Counted from the first letter of the stretch, positions 23,855 to 31,840 are shown. The stretch is DNA of 64,000 nucleotides from RHKX01 sp046330415 (GCA_046330415.1 JAXLSW010000012.1:1-64000), one strand, 5' to 3'. Notes: a model not told the origin generated them from the letters alone. Numbers and translations are program-made.

Positions 23855-24865
23855 ATGGGCTTCGACGGGGAGAGCGAGCCGGAGCCCGGCGAGCCGATCG
23901 AGATCGGTGGCGTCACCGTCGGCGCCGGGGAGCGCGAGGAGATCGAGATCCACGTCGAGCGGCTTGCGACCGGGCCCTGGATCTCGCTGCCGACGGTCGT
24001 GCTCAACGGGCGCCTCGCCGGGCCGGCCGTCTGCGTCACCGCCGCGGTCCACGGCGACGAGGTCAACGGCGTCGAGGCCATTCGCCGCCTGCTGATGGAG
24101 CTGCGCCCCGCCGACATGAGGGGGACCGTGATCGCCGTGCCGGTCGTCAACGAGCTCGGCTTCATGGCGGGCTCGCGCTTCCTTCCCGACGGCCGCGACC
24201 TCAACCGCTCCTTCCCCGGAACGCCGCGCGGGTCGCTCGCCTCCCGCCTCGCCCACCTGCTGATGGAGGAGGTCGTGAGCCGCTGCGAGCTGGCAATCGA
24301 CCTCCACTGCGGCTCGGGGCGGCGCGGGAACCTGCCGCAGGTCAGAGCCGACCTCGACGACCCGCGCACGCTCGCGGCCGCTAAGGCTTTCGGCGCCCCG
24401 GCGATGATCCACGCTCGCCTCCGCGACGGTTCGCTGCGAGAGGCGGCGACCCAGCACGGCGTCGCGATGCTGCTCTTCGAGGGTGGCGAGTCGAACCGCT
24501 TCGACCCCTACGCGATCGAGGCGGCGTTCGACGGCGTTCGCCGCGTGCTCGAGCACGTCGGCATCATCGACGGCGCGCCGGGCACCTCGACCCGTACCTT
24601 CGTCAGCCGCGAGACCCGCTGGGTGCGCGCATCGCGCGGCGGCATGATGAGGCTCGCCGTCGAGCTCGGGGAGCGGATCGAGCGCCGTCAGGTGCTTGGT
24701 GGTTTCTCCGACATCTACGGACGTCGCAACCTGGCCGTCCGAGCCCCCGTCGACGGCCTCCTGATCGGCATGAACCGCAGCCCGCTCGTCAACCAGGGGG
24801 ATGCCCTCTTCCACATCGCCGAGGCGATGGAGCAAGAGCCGGAGCCGGAGCCGGAGCCCGCCTAG
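23855..24865 (+). CDS. Succinylglutamate desuccinylase/aspartoacylase-like zinc hydrolase
   Basis: A 336-residue M14-like zinc deacylase: VCVTAAVHGDEVNGVEAIRRLL with zinc ligands in H-G-D-E. DGRDLNRSFPGTPRGS (substrate-binding Asn-Arg) and AIDLHCGSGRRGNLPQVRAD with the third ligand His follow, then ALLFEGGESNRFD with the catalytic Glu. A C-terminal biotinyl-like beta domain ends in an (EP)n tail encoded by a ccggag hexamer tandem near 24840-24860. AstE-like proteins often accompany RimK/RimB genes. The ATG at 23855 lies 1 bp after the rimK-like stop. The likely reaction is amide or acyl-amino acid hydrolysis, substrate unknown. Confidence 0.84.
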   Translation: MGFDGESEPEPGEPIEIGGVTVGAGEREEIEIHVERLATGPWISLPTVVLNGRLAGPAVCVTAAVHGDEVNGVEAIRRLLMELRPADMRGTVIAVPVVNELGFMAGSRFLPDGRDLNRSFPGTPRGSLASRLAHLLMEEVVSRCELAIDLHCGSGRRGNLPQVRADLDDPRTLAAAKAFGAPAMIHARLRDGSLREAATQHGVAMLLFEGGESNRFDPYAIEAAFDGVRRVLEHVGIIDGAPGTSTRTFVSRETRWVRASRGGMMRLAVELGERIERRQVLGGFSDIYGRRNLAVRAPVDGLLIGMNRSPLVNQGDALFHIAEAMEQEPEPEPEPA

Positions 24866-24922
24866 ATGAGTGATTCCACGGATCCCCGCTGCGGAACCGC
24901 CGCGGGCTCCAGCGCTCCACCA

Positions 24923-25020
24923 GGGGTGACAGAGACCATGATCCTGGTCTGAGTCACCCCACGCCCCGTGTAGGTGCCACCTGGGGTGACAGAGACCAGC
25001 ATGCTGGTCTGAGTCACCCC
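24923..25020. repeat. Two tandem copies of a 38-nt palindromic repeat
   Basis: Copies at 24923-24960 and 24983-25020 each have outer arms GGGGTGAC/GTCACCCC and inner arms AGACCA/TGGTCT with two mismatched bases on each side. In the second copy the inner palindrome extends to AGACCAGC/GCTGGTCT. The units are separated by a shared cccgtgt-containing spacer. They lie between two convergent genes, downstream of both. The same 38-nt design recurs at 40778-40815 and 40849-40886. Possible roles are bidirectional transcript ends or REP-like elements. Confidence 0.8.
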
Positions 25021-25098
25021 ACGTCCCGTGTGGGCGGCTGACGATGGGCTGACGAGGGCGCCGTCAACTACGTCGCCTGAGTTCGTGGGATCGAGCGC

Positions 25099-25500
25099 CT
25101 AGCCCTGCTCCAGTCCCGAGGGGTCCGCGGGCACGTCGACGGCGTGCTCCTGCAGCGCCTCGAGCGGGACGATGTCGAGGGCGCGCTCGTGGGTTGAGGC
25201 GAGAACCACCCAGGCCGCGGCGCCGTCGCGGTGCGCGCGCAGCCAGTTGGCGGCGGTCACGCACCAGCGGTCGCCGGGTTGCAGGCCCGGGAACCCGTAC
25301 ATCGGCACCGCCGTCGTCAGGTCGTTGCCGATGCCGCGCTGGTGATCGAGGAACTCCGCGGTGACGACCGCGCAGATCGTGTGGCTGCCCAAGTCCTCGG
25401 GTCCGGTGCGACAGCAGCCGTCCCGGTGGAAGCCCGTGACCGGGTCCTGTCCGCAGGGCTCCAGCGGTCCACCGAGGACATTCCGATCGCTCACCGTCAC
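25099..25500 (-). CDS. DUF2237 family protein
   Basis: A 133-residue protein with the whole DUF2237 pattern: NVLGGPLEPCGQDPVTGFHRDGCCRTGPEDLGSHTICAVVTAEFLDHQ, then GNDLTTAVPMYGFPGLQPGDRWCVTAANWLRA and VVLASTHERALDIVPLEALQEHAVD. The conserved Cys and His (EPC, DGCC, GSHT, WC) could bind metal, but the family has no established function. The start is GTG at 25500 or the in-frame GTG two codons on. It lies 12 bp downstream of dut on the same strand and may be cotranscribed. Confidence 0.84.
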   Translation of the reverse strand: MTVSDRNVLGGPLEPCGQDPVTGFHRDGCCRTGPEDLGSHTICAVVTAEFLDHQRGIGNDLTTAVPMYGFPGLQPGDRWCVTAANWLRAHRDGAAAWVVLASTHERALDIVPLEALQEHAVDVPADPSGLEQG

Positions 25501-25512
25501 AGGCGCCGCACC

Positions 25513-25950
25513 CTATCCAGTCGAGCCGAAGCCCCCCGTGCCGCGCTCGGAAGCGTCGAGATCGGCCACCTCGACAGGCTGGGCATCCGCGTAGCCGACG
25601 AGCAGGAGCTGAGCGATGCGATCGCCGGGCTCCAACGCGAACTCGTTCTCGCGATCGGTGTTCAGCAGCAGGACCCTGATCTCCCCGCGGTAGCCGGCGT
25701 CGATCAGCCCCGGGGCGTTGACGAGCGCGATCCCATGCCGCATGGCCAGGCCGGAACGGGGCAGGACCAGCCCGGCGTGCCCGGGCGGGATGGCCACTGC
25801 GATGCCGGTCCCGACCGCCGCGCGCTCACCCGGCCCGATCGTCGCCGGCTCGCTCGCGTGCAGGTCGAGGCCGGCGTCGTCGGCGTGGGCGCGCGCCGGA
25901 AGCTGCGCGCCGGGAACGAGAAGCCGGACGGGGATCTGGATCGGAGTCAC
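25513..25950 (-). CDS. dut: Deoxyuridine 5'-triphosphate nucleotidohydrolase
   Basis: A 145-residue trimeric dUTPase that hydrolyses dUTP to dUMP and pyrophosphate. All five motifs are present in order: DAGLDLHA (I, about residues 24-31), PRSGLA (II), GLIDAGYRGEI with the catalytic Asp (III), GDRIAQLL (IV) and the C-terminal arm RGTGGFGSTG (V). The length is normal. The GTG at 25950 overlaps the stop of hflX by 4 nt, so it is coupled to that gene. Confidence 0.95.
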   Translation of the reverse strand: MTPIQIPVRLLVPGAQLPARAHADDAGLDLHASEPATIGPGERAAVGTGIAVAIPPGHAGLVLPRSGLAMRHGIALVNAPGLIDAGYRGEIRVLLLNTDRENEFALEPGDRIAQLLLVGYADAQPVEVADLDASERGTGGFGSTG

Positions 25951-27266
25951 CGGCGGGTCGCGTAGGGCTCGAAGCGGTGCGCGAGCGCTCGCGGCACCTT
26001 CGCCTGCACCCGGACCCCGTCCGGGCCGTCCTCGCGATCGAGATCCCCGGCGATCGCATGAAGCTCGCTCAGGCTCGCGCCCTGCTCGTAGGGGATCAGC
26101 AGGTCCATCGGCTGCAGGGTGGCGGCGAAGGCCTCCTCGATCGCGTCGAGCAGCTCGTCGATGCCCTCACCGGTGGCCGCGGAGACGCCGACGATGCCGC
26201 TGCTGCCGACGAGCAGCCGCTGCCGCTGCTCGGGGTCGAGCAGGTCGATCTTGTTGAAGACGATCAGCCGCGGGGTGTCCCCCGCGCCGATCTCCTCGAG
26301 CACCTCGTCGACGGCACCCATCGCGACGGCGCGCGAGGAGGTGGCCTCGGAGGCATCGACGACGTGGAGGATCAGATCGGCGAGCGCGGTCTCCTCCAGC
26401 GTGGCCTTGAACGCGTCGACGAGCTGATGGGGAAGCTTGCGGATGAAGCCGACGGTGTCGGTGAGCAGGTAGCGGCGCCCGTCGTGCTCGAACGCGCGCG
26501 TCGTCGGATCGAGTGTGTGGAAGAGCCGATCGCCCACCCCGACCCCGGCGCCGGTGATCGTGTTCAGCAGCGTCGACTTGCCGGCATTCGTGTAGCCGGC
26601 GAGGGCGACCGTCGGGACCGCCGATCGGCTGCGCTCCTTGCGCATCGTCTCGCGGCTGCGCTCGACGACCCGCAGCTCCCGCCGCAACGCCGCGATCCGG
26701 TCGCGGGCGAGCCGGCGATCGGTCTCGATCTGGGACTCGCCGGGACCCCTCGTCCCGATTCCGGCGCCGAGCCGCTCGAGATGGGTCCAGAGGCCCCGCA
26801 TGCGCGCGAGGTTGTACTCGAGCTGCGCGAGCTCGACCTGCAGCTTGCCGGAGGCGCTGTGGGCGTGATCGGCGAAGATGTCGAGGATCACGGCGGTCCG
26901 GTCGAGCACGGGCACGCCTAGCTCGGACTCGAGGTTGCGCTCCTGGCGCGGGACGAGCTCGTCGTCGCAGACCACGAGGTTGGCGTCGCAGCGCTTGATC
27001 TCCGCCGCGAGCTCCTCCAGCTTGCCACGGCCGAAGTAGCGGTCCGGGTCGGGCTGCTCGCGCTGCTGGACCAACGTCCCCACGGTCGCCACCCCGGCGG
27101 TGCGCAGCAGCTCACCCAGCTCGGTGAGCTCGGCGTCGTCGCCGGGGCGCCCCGCGACGACGCCGATCGCTAGCGCGCGCTGACGCGCCCGCGGATTGCG
27201 TTCGCCGACGGGGACCGTGCCGTTGCGCCCGGGCTTGGAAGCGGATGCGCCGTCGGCGGAGCTCAT
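25947..27266 (-). CDS. hflX: Ribosome-associated GTPase HflX
   Basis: A 439-residue HflX GTPase, which splits stalled ribosomes. The N-terminal HflX domain contains TVGTLVQQREQPDPDRYFGRGKLEEL and VVCDDELVPRQERNLE, then DRTAVILDIFADHAHSASGKLQVELAQLEYNLARMRGLW. The middle GTRGPGESQIETDRR helix region leads to the GTPase domain. G1 GYTNAGKST is near residues 226-234, G2/G3 include TDTVGFIRKLPH, and G4 is NKID. An Arg/Gly N-terminal leader of about 30 residues is non-conserved. It ends in a 4-nt overlap with dut. Confidence 0.94.
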   Translation of the reverse strand: MSSADGASASKPGRNGTVPVGERNPRARQRALAIGVVAGRPGDDAELTELGELLRTAGVATVGTLVQQREQPDPDRYFGRGKLEELAAEIKRCDANLVVCDDELVPRQERNLESELGVPVLDRTAVILDIFADHAHSASGKLQVELAQLEYNLARMRGLWTHLERLGAGIGTRGPGESQIETDRRLARDRIAALRRELRVVERSRETMRKERSRSAVPTVALAGYTNAGKSTLLNTITGAGVGVGDRLFHTLDPTTRAFEHDGRRYLLTDTVGFIRKLPHQLVDAFKATLEETALADLILHVVDASEATSSRAVAMGAVDEVLEEIGAGDTPRLIVFNKIDLLDPEQRQRLLVGSSGIVGVSAATGEGIDELLDAIEEAFAATLQPMDLLIPYEQGASLSELHAIAGDLDREDGPDGVRVQAKVPRALAHRFEPYATRR

Positions 27267-27329
27267 CGGCTCAGTGTAGGTGCAGCCACCGGGGCCACCC
27301 CGGCGACCAGGGCGACCGGGGCGATCGGC

Positions 27330-28676
27330 CTACTCACCGGTTCCGGCGACGGAGAAGATCCGCCACGCGCCGGGCACGCCCTTCAGCTCGGCCTCGCCGC
27401 GCTCGGTGAACTCGATCCCCGAGCCGACGACCAGGTCACGGACCGTCGAGGAGGCGAGCACCTCGCCCGCCCCGCCCAGCGCACCGATCCTGGCGCCGAT
27501 GTGGACCGCCATGCCTCCGACGTCGGCCCCGATCAGCTCAACCTCCCCCGCGTGGACCCCGGCCCGCAGCTCGATGCCGAGCTCGTCGACCCCCGTCGTC
27601 AGCGCCGAGGCGCAGCGCAGCGCTCGCGCCGGACCGTCGAACGTGGCGAGGAACCCATCCCCGGTCGACTTGATCGCGCGGCCACCGAAGCGGGCGACGA
27701 GCTCGCGCGTGAGCCGGTCGTGTCCCTCGAGGGTCTCGCGCCAGCGGCGGTCGCCGAGCTCGGCGGCACGCTGCGTCGAGCCGACGATGTCGGTGAAGAG
27801 CACGGTCGCCAGCGCGCGCTGGGAGCGGTGGCGCGCCTCGGTCCCCAGGATGAAGTCCTCCACCGCCTCCAGGAACTCGGGGAGCCCGTCGCCGAATGAG
27901 ATCGCATCGCGGCCGGGGAGCTCGAGCAGCTTCGCCCCCGGGATGTGCTCGGCGAAGTAGCGCCCGTGGCGGGGACTCATCGCCCTCGCCTCCGGCCTGG
28001 TCAGGATCAGCGTCGGCGCCTGCACCCGTGGAAGCAGCTCCCGGACGTCCATCTGCGCGAGGAGCTCCGAGCGCCGCAGGAACTCCCCCGGCGAGGAGCC
28101 GATCCGCTCCCAGCGTCCCCACCAGTCGAGGAAGGACGGGTCCCGCGCGGCCAGCACCGGGGCGAGGGTGGCCGCGTTCTCGCCGGTGCCCCAGCGAATC
28201 AGCGACGGGACGACGAAGTCCCGGTGTCGGACCTCCGCCGACTCCCACGTCCAGTCGTATCCGGGGGCGTTCGTCATCCGCGCCATCGGGTGGCTGAGGA
28301 CGAGGTGGCTGACGCGATCGGGGTGCGTCGCGGCGTAGATCACGGCGAGCATCGCCCCTTCCGCCTCGGCGGAGACGGCGATGCGCGTCGAGGCGCACGC
28401 GTCGAGCACCGCGTTGACGTCGTCCATCTGCTCCTCGAGCGTCGCCGGGCCCGGAGCCGGGTCGGAGATGCCGGAGCCACGCCGGTCGAAGGAGATGACC
28501 CTCATGTTCTTGGAGAGTCCCTCGGCGAGCCCTCTGCCGGGCCGCTCGCTGAGCATCTCGACGGTGCCCATCGTCGGCAGCACGACGAGCAGGTCCTGCT
28601 CGCCGCTGCCCGCTGAGGCGTAGGCGATGTGCGCGTCGCCGACGCGGACGTAGCGGATCGGCCTGCTCGCGCCCAT
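27330..28676 (-). CDS. Class III adenylate/guanylate cyclase with degenerate alpha/beta-hydrolase sensor domain
   Basis: A 448-residue two-domain protein. Residues 1-265 have the alpha/beta-hydrolase fold (VVLPTMGTVEML, ISFDRRGSGISDP, YAATHPDRVSHLVLSHP). At the nucleophile elbow the usual G-x-S-E-G reads A-E-A-E-G, so Ala105 replaces the catalytic Ser and hydrolase activity is unlikely. Residues 275-448 are a class III nucleotide cyclase: VLFTDIVGSTQRA and STGDGFLATFD keep both metal-binding Asp, and AGVHAGEVE is present. It should make cAMP or cGMP, with the dead hydrolase domain acting as a sensor. It lies 9 bp from dapL on the same strand. Confidence 0.85.
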   Translation of the reverse strand: MGASRPIRYVRVGDAHIAYASAGSGEQDLLVVLPTMGTVEMLSERPGRGLAEGLSKNMRVISFDRRGSGISDPAPGPATLEEQMDDVNAVLDACASTRIAVSAEAEGAMLAVIYAATHPDRVSHLVLSHPMARMTNAPGYDWTWESAEVRHRDFVVPSLIRWGTGENAATLAPVLAARDPSFLDWWGRWERIGSSPGEFLRRSELLAQMDVRELLPRVQAPTLILTRPEARAMSPRHGRYFAEHIPGAKLLELPGRDAISFGDGLPEFLEAVEDFILGTEARHRSQRALATVLFTDIVGSTQRAAELGDRRWRETLEGHDRLTRELVARFGGRAIKSTGDGFLATFDGPARALRCASALTTGVDELGIELRAGVHAGEVELIGADVGGMAVHIGARIGALGGAGEVLASSTVRDLVVGSGIEFTERGEAELKGVPGAWRIFSVAGTGE

Positions 28677-28685
28677 CCCGGCTCC

Positions 28686-29855
28686 CTAGCTGAGGTGCTC
28701 CCGCATCCGCTCGACCGCCTCCGCCAGGCGTTCGTCCGGCGTGGTCAGCGAGATCCGGAAGAAGCCCTCGCCGCTCGGCCCGTACATCGAGCCGGGCGAG
28801 ATCACGACCGCTGCCTCCTCGAGCACGTGCTCGCAGAACGAGGTCGACGTGTAGCCCTCGGGAACCGGCGCCCAGACGTAGATGGTCCCCTTCGGTGAGG
28901 AGACGTCGACGCCGATCTCGGCGAGCGCGTCGACGACGAGGTCGCGCCGGCGCGCGTAGAGCTCGTTCATCGTCTCCAGCGGCTCGCGTGGGCCGTCGAG
29001 CGCGGCGACCCCGGCGAGCTGGATCGCCTCGAAGAGCCCGGAGTCGACGTTCGTCTTCAGCCGCCAGTAGGTCTGGATCGCATCGGCGTTGCCGAGGATC
29101 GCAGCGCAGCGCCAGCCGGTCATGTTGAAGCCCTTCGAGAGGCTGAACACCTCGACTCCGACCTCCTTGGCGCCGGGCGTCGCGAGGAAGCTCGGCGCCA
29201 CGTAGCCGTCGTAGGTCGTCTCCGAGTAGGCGTTGTCGTGGACGACGAGGATCTCGTGCTCGCGCGCCAGCTCGATCACCCGCTCGAACAACCCCTCTGG
29301 AGCGATCGCACCGGTGGGGTTGTTCGGGTAGTTGAGGAACAGAAGCCGCGCGCGGCGCAGGTCCTCGGGGTCGATCGCGTCGAGATCGGGCGCGAAGCCG
29401 AGCTCGGGCACGAGCGGCAGCACCACCGCCTCGGCTCCGGCCAGCACCGGCCCTCCGGTGTACACGGGGTAGCCGGGGTCGGACGCGAGCGCCACGTCGC
29501 CGGGGTCGAGGAAGGCGAAGCAGAGGTTGTAGATGCACTCCTTGGCGCCGATCGCCGGGATCACCTCGCTCTCGGGATCGATCTCGACGCCGAAGCGGCT
29601 CCCGTAGAAGCCCGCGAGCGCCTCGCGGAACTCCTCCCGCCCACGGTTGGAGGGGTACTTCTGGTTCCCGTTCTCGGCCACGGCCGCCTGCATGGCCTCG
29701 ACGACGTGCGGGAACGTCGGCATGTCGGGGTCGCCGATCCCGAGGCTGATGACGTCGATGCCGGCCTTCTTCTTCTCAGCGACCTTTCGCTCGAGCTCGG
29801 CGAACATGTAGGGCGGGATCGCCTCCAGGCGCTTGGACGGGTCGGTCAGCGACAA
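28686..29855 (-). CDS. dapL: LL-diaminopimelate aminotransferase-type PLP enzyme
   Basis: A 389-residue fold-type I aminotransferase. The start MSLTDPSKRLEAIPPYMFAELERKV, then ISLGIGDPDMPTFPHVVEAM and KYPSNRGREEFREALAGFY, resemble DapL, which converts tetrahydrodipicolinate directly to LL-diaminopimelate. LNYPNNPTGAI, HDNAYSETTYDG and the PLP lysine K241 in SLSKGFNMTGWR are intact. The TTG at 29855 has GGAG 8 nt upstream and gives the usual family length; the open frame extends to 30467, but that part is a shadow. dapA, dapB and dapF elsewhere in the window support a DAP role. A related aspartate-type aminotransferase is the alternative. Confidence 0.8.
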   Translation of the reverse strand: MSLTDPSKRLEAIPPYMFAELERKVAEKKKAGIDVISLGIGDPDMPTFPHVVEAMQAAVAENGNQKYPSNRGREEFREALAGFYGSRFGVEIDPESEVIPAIGAKECIYNLCFAFLDPGDVALASDPGYPVYTGGPVLAGAEAVVLPLVPELGFAPDLDAIDPEDLRRARLLFLNYPNNPTGAIAPEGLFERVIELAREHEILVVHDNAYSETTYDGYVAPSFLATPGAKEVGVEVFSLSKGFNMTGWRCAAILGNADAIQTYWRLKTNVDSGLFEAIQLAGVAALDGPREPLETMNELYARRRDLVVDALAEIGVDVSSPKGTIYVWAPVPEGYTSTSFCEHVLEEAAVVISPGSMYGPSGEGFFRISLTTPDERLAEAVERMREHLS

Positions 29856-29973
29856 CCTCGGGACTCCTTCACGAATAGGGACAAGACGGGCGGGACAGGA
29901 CCTCAGGCTACCGGGGGCGCTGATCGCGCCCCCGTAGGGTTCAGGGCCGACCGGACCCGAACGAGGAGCGCGG

Positions 29974-30924
29974 ATGACCGACAGGTGGAGCAGCGACGAC
30001 ATCCCGGACCAGAGCGGCCGGACGGCGCTCGTCACCGGCGCCAACAGCGGCCTCGGACTGCGGACCGCCGGCGCGCTGGCGGGAGCCGGAGCGAGCGTCC
30101 TGATGGGCTGTCGCGACGCCGGGCGGGCGGCCGCCGCCCGCGAGAGGATCCTCGGCGAGCATCCCGGCGCGGAGGTCTCGATCGTCGCCCTCGACCTCGC
30201 AGACCTCGGTTCGGTGCAACGGGCCGCCGAGGAGGTGGCCGCGCGCTCCGGCCCCCTCGACCTGCTCGTCAACAACGCCGGGGTCATGGCGCCGCCACGA
30301 CGCGAGACCGCCGACGGCTTCGAGCTGCAACTGGGGACCAACCACCTGGGCCACTTCGCGTTGACCGGGCGCCTGATCGAGAAGCTGCTCGACTCGCCGG
30401 CGCCGCGGGTGGTCAACGTCTCGAGCATGGCCCACCGCGTCGGCAAGATCAACTTCGACGACCTCAACTCCGAGAACGGGTACTCGCGCTGGCCCGCCTA
30501 CGGGCAGTCGAAGCTCGCGAACCTCCTGTTCACCCTCGAGCTCGCCCGCCGCGCCGAGGTGGCCGGGACGGTTCTGATCGCCGCCGCGGCCCATCCGGGC
30601 TACTCCTCGACCAACCTGCAGACCGCGGGGCCCGCGATGGGCCGCTTCGGGTTCCTGCTCAAGCCGGGTCTCCTGATCGGCAATGCCCTGCTCGGCCAGA
30701 GCGACGAGATGGGCGCCCTGCCATCCCTCTACGCGGCGACGATGCCCGATGTCCGCGGCGACGAGTACTTCGGGCCCGACGGCATCGGCGAGCAGCGCGG
30801 CCACCCCAAGCGGGTCGGCCGCACCGGTCGCGCGGCCGACCCCGAGGCGGCGCGGCGGCTCTGGGAGGTCTCCGAGGACCTGACCGGCGTGGGCTTCGGC
30901 CCGCTGGACGACATCGGCACCTAG
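29974..30924 (+). CDS. SDR family oxidoreductase (retinol dehydrogenase/WWOX-like)
   Basis: A 316-residue short-chain dehydrogenase. TGANSGLG is at residues 21-28 and GCRDAGRA after beta 2 suggests NADP. DLADLGSV, NNAGVMAPP, GTNHLGHFALTGRL, NVSSMAH and the YGQSK catalytic pair near 175-179 follow. A C-terminal segment has AAHPGYSSTNLQ and a DEYFGPDGIGEQRGHPKRV tail. This layout is the retinol-dehydrogenase-like group. The substrate is unknown. It is divergent from dapL and has no close partner. Confidence 0.86.
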   Translation: MTDRWSSDDIPDQSGRTALVTGANSGLGLRTAGALAGAGASVLMGCRDAGRAAAARERILGEHPGAEVSIVALDLADLGSVQRAAEEVAARSGPLDLLVNNAGVMAPPRRETADGFELQLGTNHLGHFALTGRLIEKLLDSPAPRVVNVSSMAHRVGKINFDDLNSENGYSRWPAYGQSKLANLLFTLELARRAEVAGTVLIAAAAHPGYSSTNLQTAGPAMGRFGFLLKPGLLIGNALLGQSDEMGALPSLYAATMPDVRGDEYFGPDGIGEQRGHPKRVGRTGRAADPEAARRLWEVSEDLTGVGFGPLDDIGT

Positions 30925-30958
30925 CAGGTCCGTCCCCGGGGCTCGGGATCGCAGGGCT

Positions 30959-31264
30959 TCAGTCGCGGATCGAGCGCTCGAGGCGGCTCAGGCGGTCGGT
31001 CCACTCGTCACCGACCGCGTCTACCCAACGCGTGACCTCACGCAACGGCTCCGGACGCAGCGTGTAGCGCGTCTCGCGCCCGCGCCGCTCCGTCGAGACG
31101 AGCTCGGCGGCGGCCAGCATCGCGAGATGCTTGGCGACCGCCTGCCGAGTCATGGGCAGGCCCTTGGCGAGGTCGGTCGCCGTCGCCGGGGAGCTCGCCA
31201 GCGACTCGACCAGCCCGCGGCGGGTCGGATCGGCGAGCGCGGTGAAGACGGCGTCGGCGCTCAT
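30959..31264 (-). CDS. ArsR family winged-helix repressor
   Basis: A 101-residue ArsR-type regulator: ADAVFTALADPTRRGLVESLAS, then the recognition region LAKGLPMTRQAVAKHLAMLAAAELVSTERRGRETRYTLRPEPLREV. No metal-binding Cys motif is present, so it is the type that pairs with an SRPBCC protein and not a metal sensor. It lies 42 bp downstream of the SRPBCC gene on the same strand. GTTGCA-containing palindromes ahead of that gene (31772-31840) are likely its operators, which would make the pair autoregulated. Confidence 0.84.
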   Translation of the reverse strand: MSADAVFTALADPTRRGLVESLASSPATATDLAKGLPMTRQAVAKHLAMLAAAELVSTERRGRETRYTLRPEPLREVTRWVDAVGDEWTDRLSRLERSIRD

Positions 31265-31306
31265 CCCAGGAGATGCCCTCAGAGTGCCCTCAGAGCTCCC
31301 TCTCCG

Positions 31307-31747
31307 CTAGGCGAGGACCATCCGCGCGAGCGATCGGAGCCGCCGCAGGCCATCGTCCCAAGCTGACATGAGGAGGGGCGACGCGCCGGCGGCGGTCCGC
31401 AGCCGCGTCTCGACGACGGAGATCCGCGTCCCGCCGACGCAAGGCGTCAGCTCGAGCTCCACGAGGCTCTCCTCGCCCGGCTCCCGGCACCACGTGAAAG
31501 CCAGCTCGCGGCCCTCGACGACCCGCTCGACCCGCCCCGCACGCTCCTCGCCGTCGACCTCGAAGCGGGCCGGCGTCCCCTCGACGGGCTCCAGCTCGAC
31601 CGCGTCGGCGAGCCAGCGCTCGAGCTCGGACGGATCGCTGATCGCCTCCCAGGCGCGCTCCTCGTCGGCCTCCAGCACGGTCTCGCGCTCCACGCGCTCC
31701 ACTTCAACCCCCTCGATCCCCTCGATCAGCTCGTCGATGGCGTCCAC
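31307..31747 (-). CDS. SRPBCC (AHSA1-like) domain protein
   Basis: A 146-residue START/Bet v1-like ligand-binding domain: VERETVLEADEERAWEAISDPSELERWLADAVELEPVEG, ERAGRVERVVEGRELAFTWC, SLVELELTPCVGGTRISVVETRL. The fold binds a hydrophobic ligand in a central cavity; the ligand is not identified. Such proteins often sit next to ArsR repressors, as here. The start is ATG at 31747, and its promoter region is shared with the divergent clpP gene. Confidence 0.82.
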   Translation of the reverse strand: MDAIDELIEGIEGVEVERVERETVLEADEERAWEAISDPSELERWLADAVELEPVEGTPARFEVDGEERAGRVERVVEGRELAFTWCREPGEESLVELELTPCVGGTRISVVETRLRTAAGASPLLMSAWDDGLRRLRSLARMVLA

Positions 31748-31771
31748 CTCAGCCTCCTCCTCCGTACGTGA

Positions 31772-31840
31772 TGCAACTCATCGGTTGCAGATGATAGCCT
31801 GCGTGGAACTCGTGCAACCTATTGGTTGCACTACTGCAAC
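31772..31840. promoter_or_regulatory. ArsR-type operator pair between the SRPBCC/ArsR genes and clpP
   Basis: Two inverted repeats share the GTTGCA half-site: TGCAAC...GTTGCA at 31772-31789 and a perfect GTGCAACC-TATT-GGTTGCAC at 31812-31831. An extra TGCAAC half-site sits at 31835-31840. On the minus strand a TTGCAC at 31829-31824, inside the second palindrome, and a TATCAT between the two palindromes could be -35 and -10 elements with 15-bp spacing. That is the expected position for repression of the SRPBCC-arsR unit. The clpP start at 31863 is close enough to be affected as well. Confidence 0.65.

Noticed and set aside
24923..25020. CRISPR array
   Set aside because: Only two units, each itself a long palindrome, with related spacers and no cas genes; it is a hairpin repeat.
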